Under the pieces are notes generated by a model. The model was not told the origin of the DNA. It did no database searches and worked only from the letters and a program-made list of their open reading frames with translations. A stretch of 64,000 bases of DNA. It comes from Anaerobacillus alkaliphilus. Its GTDB lineage: Bacteria; Bacillota; Bacilli; Bacillales; Anaerobacillaceae. Below are positions 60,842 through 64,000 of this stretch, in pieces. Location of the stretch: contig NZ_QOUX01000001.1 in assembly GCF_004116265.1 (NCBI RefSeq), positions 620,001 through 684,000 on the forward strand, given 5' to 3'. The position numbers were made by a program, and so were the translations under genes. Each line of letters starts with the position of its first letter. Within the stretch, counting starts at the first letter, position 1.

Positions 60842-63800
60842 TTGAATATCAAATTAAATCAAAAGCTGATTAAAGATATGTGTGGAACGGTCTCCTTCAA
60901 AAAAGGGGACTCATTTTATCGTGCCAATAAGGTTACATTCCAGGAATATGATGTTGATCGTTGTGCCGCTACAGTATCTGGTACAGAAGACTTTCATGTT
61001 TTGATTGAACGTGATCCCACTGGATCGATTACAAGAAGCTGTAACTGTCCGAAGCTTGCTTCTTTTCAAAAGGACTGCCAGCACATTGCTGCGGTGTTAC
61101 TTTCAATTAATGAACATCAACGCAACGGAACCAATCCTGTAAATAGAGCTGAAACTGATCTAGCTCAAGGCTTCTTAAATATCTTTAAAAATCAACCAAA
61201 GCGCACAAGCTCGAAGCAACTTCATTTTGAAAAAAGAGACATAATCGAAGTAGAATTTTTTTGTCGACCGGTTACGATTGGTACGAATGAAACTCTACTT
61301 GGTATTGAAATGAAGGTGGCAGAAAGTTATGTGCAACAGATAAGACTCTTTCTCGAACGAGTAAAGTCTGGGAAAGCGACATACCTTTCGCCGCTATTTA
61401 AATATGACCCAACCCTGCATTGCTTTCACAGGGAAGTTGATGAAATTATTCAACAGTTAATTCAAGTCAGCCATGATGAACTTGTATATTTAGACGAAAC
61501 AGGACATCGCTCTGATTACTTAGGAAATCAGCAGCTTCTATTAATTCCGCCATCTTCGTGGGACAGGCTCTCACAGCTGCTCAAAGGTTCACCATATGTT
61601 AAAATCATCGGTCAAGAGAAAACCTATGAGTCATTACAAGTATCAACAGATCGACTTGACCTACAGTTTGACTTTCTGAAAAGTAAAGGAAGCAAGGCGT
61701 TTCAGCTTAGGATTAATGGTCTTGAGCATATGGTGTTACTCACACCATACCAATCAGTGTTAACCAATGGTACCCTAACAAAGCTTGAAAAAGATGACTC
61801 AAAACGGCTTTCGGACCTTAAGAAAATGTTAGAACAATCAGGGACAAATCAAATTCCGATATCAGAGGACCAGGTTCCTTTTTTTCTAGAAAAAGTAGTT
61901 CCTGGGCTCAAAAGGCTTGGGGATGTTGAGATATCCGGGCTTGTTTCAGAAGCAAATAAACCGTTAGTTGCGAAACTCTTTTTGGATAGGGTAAATCATC
62001 GTTTACTAGCTGGACTAGAATTTCACTATGAACATATCGTCATTAATCCTTGTGAAAACCGTGAACCGAAAACGAGTTCTCTTTTAATCAGGGACGTTAA
62101 GAAAGAAGATACGATTTTAGAGATCATGGAGGAAAGTGAGTTTGTTCAAACCGATGGCGGTTACTATCTGCAAAATGAAGAGCTAGAATATGAGTTCCTC
62201 TATTATGTCGTGCCAAAACTAGAGCAGCTTGTGCAGGTCTATGCGACCACAGCGGTAAAACTTCGAATTTTTAAAGGAAATATGTTTCCGAAAATACGGA
62301 TTAAGGCCAAAAAAGAACGGACCAACTGGTTAGAGTTTAAATTCGAGATCAATGGGAAAGAGGAACGGGAAATTCGTGAGATCCTAGAAGCATTAGAGGA
62401 AAAGCGGAGATATTACCGTCTACGTGACGGCTCACTTTTATCTCTACAAACGAAGGAATTCGATGACATCCGCCAATTTCTCGAAAGACTACCTGGGAAT
62501 AGTGAAGATCTTATTAATGGCTTAGATGTGCCAGTCGTAAAAAGTCTTCCGTTTTTAGATGCGGTGAATGATGAGCAGATCTTTCAGCTTGAGGAATCGT
62601 TTAGGCAGTTTCTTGAAACGATTCGTAACCCGGGGAAGATAGAGTTCGAGGTACCTCAAACCTTAGAAACCATCCTACGAGACTATCAAAAGCAAGGCTA
62701 CCAATGGATGAAAACGTTGGCTCACTTTGGGTTTGGAGGAATTCTTGCGGATGACATGGGCTTAGGGAAAACTATCCAAAGTATTACCTACATTGTTTCT
62801 GAACTTCCAACGATTCGTGAAAAGAAACAGCCAGTTCTCATCGTCTGTCCGTCATCACTAACATACAATTGGCTGAGTGAGATCTTGAAGTTTGCACCTG
62901 ATCTAAGAGCTGTCATCATTGATGGTCAGAAGAAACAACGAGAGAATAACCAGAAAGATGCTATCAGTGCAGATGTGGTGATCACTTCCTACCCGCTCTT
63001 GCGAAAGGATATTCATTGGTTTGAAAAACAAGAGTTTCATACCGTCTTTTTCGATGAGGCACAAGCGTTTAAAAATCCGGTCACGCAAACCGCACGTTCA
63101 GTACAGAAAATCAAAGCGAATTACCGTTTTGCTCTTTCAGGAACCCCGGTGGAAAACTCGTCTGTAGAGCTTTGGGCAATTTTTCATGTCGTATTCCCAG
63201 AATTATTCCAAGGATTAAAAGACTACAGTTTTCTCCCGCATGAAACAATTGCGAGACGAATTCGGCCGTTTTTACTAAGACGGGTAAAGGAAGATGTACT
63301 CGCTGAGCTCCCTGAAAAAGAGGAGACATTGGAAACTGTTGAGCTGCTTCCAGATCAAAAACATTTATACGGAGCGTATTTGGCAAAACTCCGGCAGGAA
63401 ACGCTAAAGCATTTAGATAAAGAGACGATTCGGAAAAATCGGATTCGAATTTTGGCAGGCTTAACCCGACTACGACAGATTTGTTGCCACCCAGGCTTGT
63501 TTGTAGATGGCTACAAAGGAAGTTCTGCAAAATTTGAACAGTTGATGCGCATTGTTGACGAGGCAAGAATATCGGGAAGACGTGTATTAATTTTTTCACA
63601 ATTCACGAAAATGTTAGAGTTGATCTCACGAGAATTCGCCGTCAAGGACATTCCGTTCTTTTATCTAGATGGTCAAACTCCATCCGAGGAACGAGTGGAG
63701 ATCTGCCAACGGTTTAACGAAGGCCAAAGAGACTTTTTTTTAATCTCCTTAAAAGCAGGCGGGACAGGACTGAATTTGACTGGAGCAGATACGGTTATCT

Positions 63801-64000
63801 TGTATGATTTATGGTGGAACCCTGCAGTAGAGGAACAAGCTGCAGATCGAGCACATCGAATTGGACAGGAAAATGTCGTCCAGGTAATTAAATTAGTAGC
63901 GAAGGGAACCATTGAGGAAAAGATTAATGAACTCCAGGAGAAAAAACGTCATTTAATAGAAGAAATTATTAATACAGACTCTAAGGGTAAAGCAACTTTA
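60842..64000 (+). CDS. SWIM zinc-finger SNF2-family helicase (YwqA-like), 3' end outside the window
   Basis: More than 1,050 residues from TTG, with AAGGAGC upstream; the frame runs off the window end. SWIM domain at about 60-90 (CNCPKL, then CQHIAAVL). Middle: bacterial SNF2-associated region. ATPase core: Walker A DDMGLGKTIQS, DEAQ box FFDEAQAFKN, SGTPVENS, then helicase C with SLKAGGTGLNLTGADTVI and QAADRAHRIGQ. A dsDNA translocase that remodels protein-DNA or polymerase complexes. The partner is unknown. Confidence 0.93.
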   Translation, partial: MNIKLNQKLIKDMCGTVSFKKGDSFYRANKVTFQEYDVDRCAATVSGTEDFHVLIERDPTGSITRSCNCPKLASFQKDCQHIAAVLLSINEHQRNGTNPVNRAETDLAQGFLNIFKNQPKRTSSKQLHFEKRDIIEVEFFCRPVTIGTNETLLGIEMKVAESYVQQIRLFLERVKSGKATYLSPLFKYDPTLHCFHREVDEIIQQLIQVSHDELVYLDETGHRSDYLGNQQLLLIPPSSWDRLSQLLKGSPYVKIIGQEKTYESLQVSTDRLDLQFDFLKSKGSKAFQLRINGLEHMVLLTPYQSVLTNGTLTKLEKDDSKRLSDLKKMLEQSGTNQIPISEDQVPFFLEKVVPGLKRLGDVEISGLVSEANKPLVAKLFLDRVNHRLLAGLEFHYEHIVINPCENREPKTSSLLIRDVKKEDTILEIMEESEFVQTDGGYYLQNEELEYEFLYYVVPKLEQLVQVYATTAVKLRIFKGNMFPKIRIKAKKERTNWLEFKFEINGKEEREIREILEALEEKRRYYRLRDGSLLSLQTKEFDDIRQFLERLPGNSEDLINGLDVPVVKSLPFLDAVNDEQIFQLEESFRQFLETIRNPGKIEFEVPQTLETILRDYQKQGYQWMKTLAHFGFGGILADDMGLGKTIQSITYIVSELPTIREKKQPVLIVCPSSLTYNWLSEILKFAPDLRAVIIDGQKKQRENNQKDAISADVVITSYPLLRKDIHWFEKQEFHTVFFDEAQAFKNPVTQTARSVQKIKANYRFALSGTPVENSSVELWAIFHVVFPELFQGLKDYSFLPHETIARRIRPFLLRRVKEDVLAELPEKEETLETVELLPDQKHLYGAYLAKLRQETLKHLDKETIRKNRIRILAGLTRLRQICCHPGLFVDGYKGSSAKFEQLMRIVDEARISGRRVLIFSQFTKMLELISREFAVKDIPFFYLDGQTPSEERVEICQRFNEGQRDFFLISLKAGGTGLNLTGADTVILYDLWWNPAVEEQAADRAHRIGQENVVQVIKLVAKGTIEEKINELQEKKRHLIEEIINTDSKGKATL

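Noticed and set aside
1-64000. Prophage, rRNA, tRNA or integrative-element genes
   Set aside because: No integrase, structural phage gene, transposase, tRNA-like cloverleaf or rRNA segment was recognised on either strand.

Overview
The window looks like chromosome of a low-GC Firmicute of the Bacillaceae. The evidence is strong AGGAGG-type ribosome binding sites, frequent TTG and GTG starts, Rho-independent terminators, and typical Bacillus families: PucR, YuzF/DUF2642, HxlR, DUF2812, DUF4386, DUF6366 and a YwqA-like SNF2 helicase. No rRNA, tRNA, prophage, CRISPR array or intact transposase gene was seen.

Layout. 0-2.1 kb: remnants of small systems, namely an AbrB/MazE-like antitoxin whose Doc partner is broken, and a frameshifted retropepsin-like protease with its small coupled partner. 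2.5-9.8 kb: a beta-alanine (omega-amino acid) catabolic cluster. A PucR regulator is followed by CoA-acylating (methyl)malonate-semialdehyde dehydrogenase and a class III omega-aminotransferase in one operon, then alanine dehydrogenase. Between the last two lies a 1.2-kb array of about 23 tandem 52-bp units, each carrying a hairpin. 10-58 kb: a long accessory-looking stretch of small, mostly uncharacterised genes. These are lipoproteins, one- or two-helix membrane proteins, six GNAT acetyltransferases, two Nudix hydrolases and two MFS exporters. Recognisable enzymes there include an isochorismatase-type hydrolase, LD-carboxypeptidase, leaderless subtilase, SMP-30 lactonase, SDRs, a DUF523 protein and a P-loop kinase. 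Many genes in this stretch are frameshifted or truncated. 58.7-64 kb: an SDR divergent from an HxlR regulator, a GNAT protein, and a SWIM/SNF2 helicase that runs off the window end.

Most notable observations. (1) At 42025-42531 a lipoprotein redoxin has an in-frame TGA exactly where the first cysteine of its CxxC motif should be (UGFC). A stem-loop with bacterial-SECIS geometry follows directly, so this is a selenoprotein candidate. (2) A second in-frame TGA, in an SgrR-type solute-binding protein at 37868-39448, also has a hairpin at SECIS distance, but the case is weaker. A lipoprotein at 47875 is interrupted by TAA, which recoding cannot explain, so simple gene decay must be weighed. (3) The 52-bp array. 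(4) Two copies of a 192/193-bp MITE-like element with GGCT termini and 8-bp AT-rich duplications. One copy abuts the ribosome binding site of the subtilase gene.

Several small genes share an extended -10-like motif (TGnTAAAnT). Start codons were chosen by Shine-Dalgarno spacing and are often downstream of the longest possible start.
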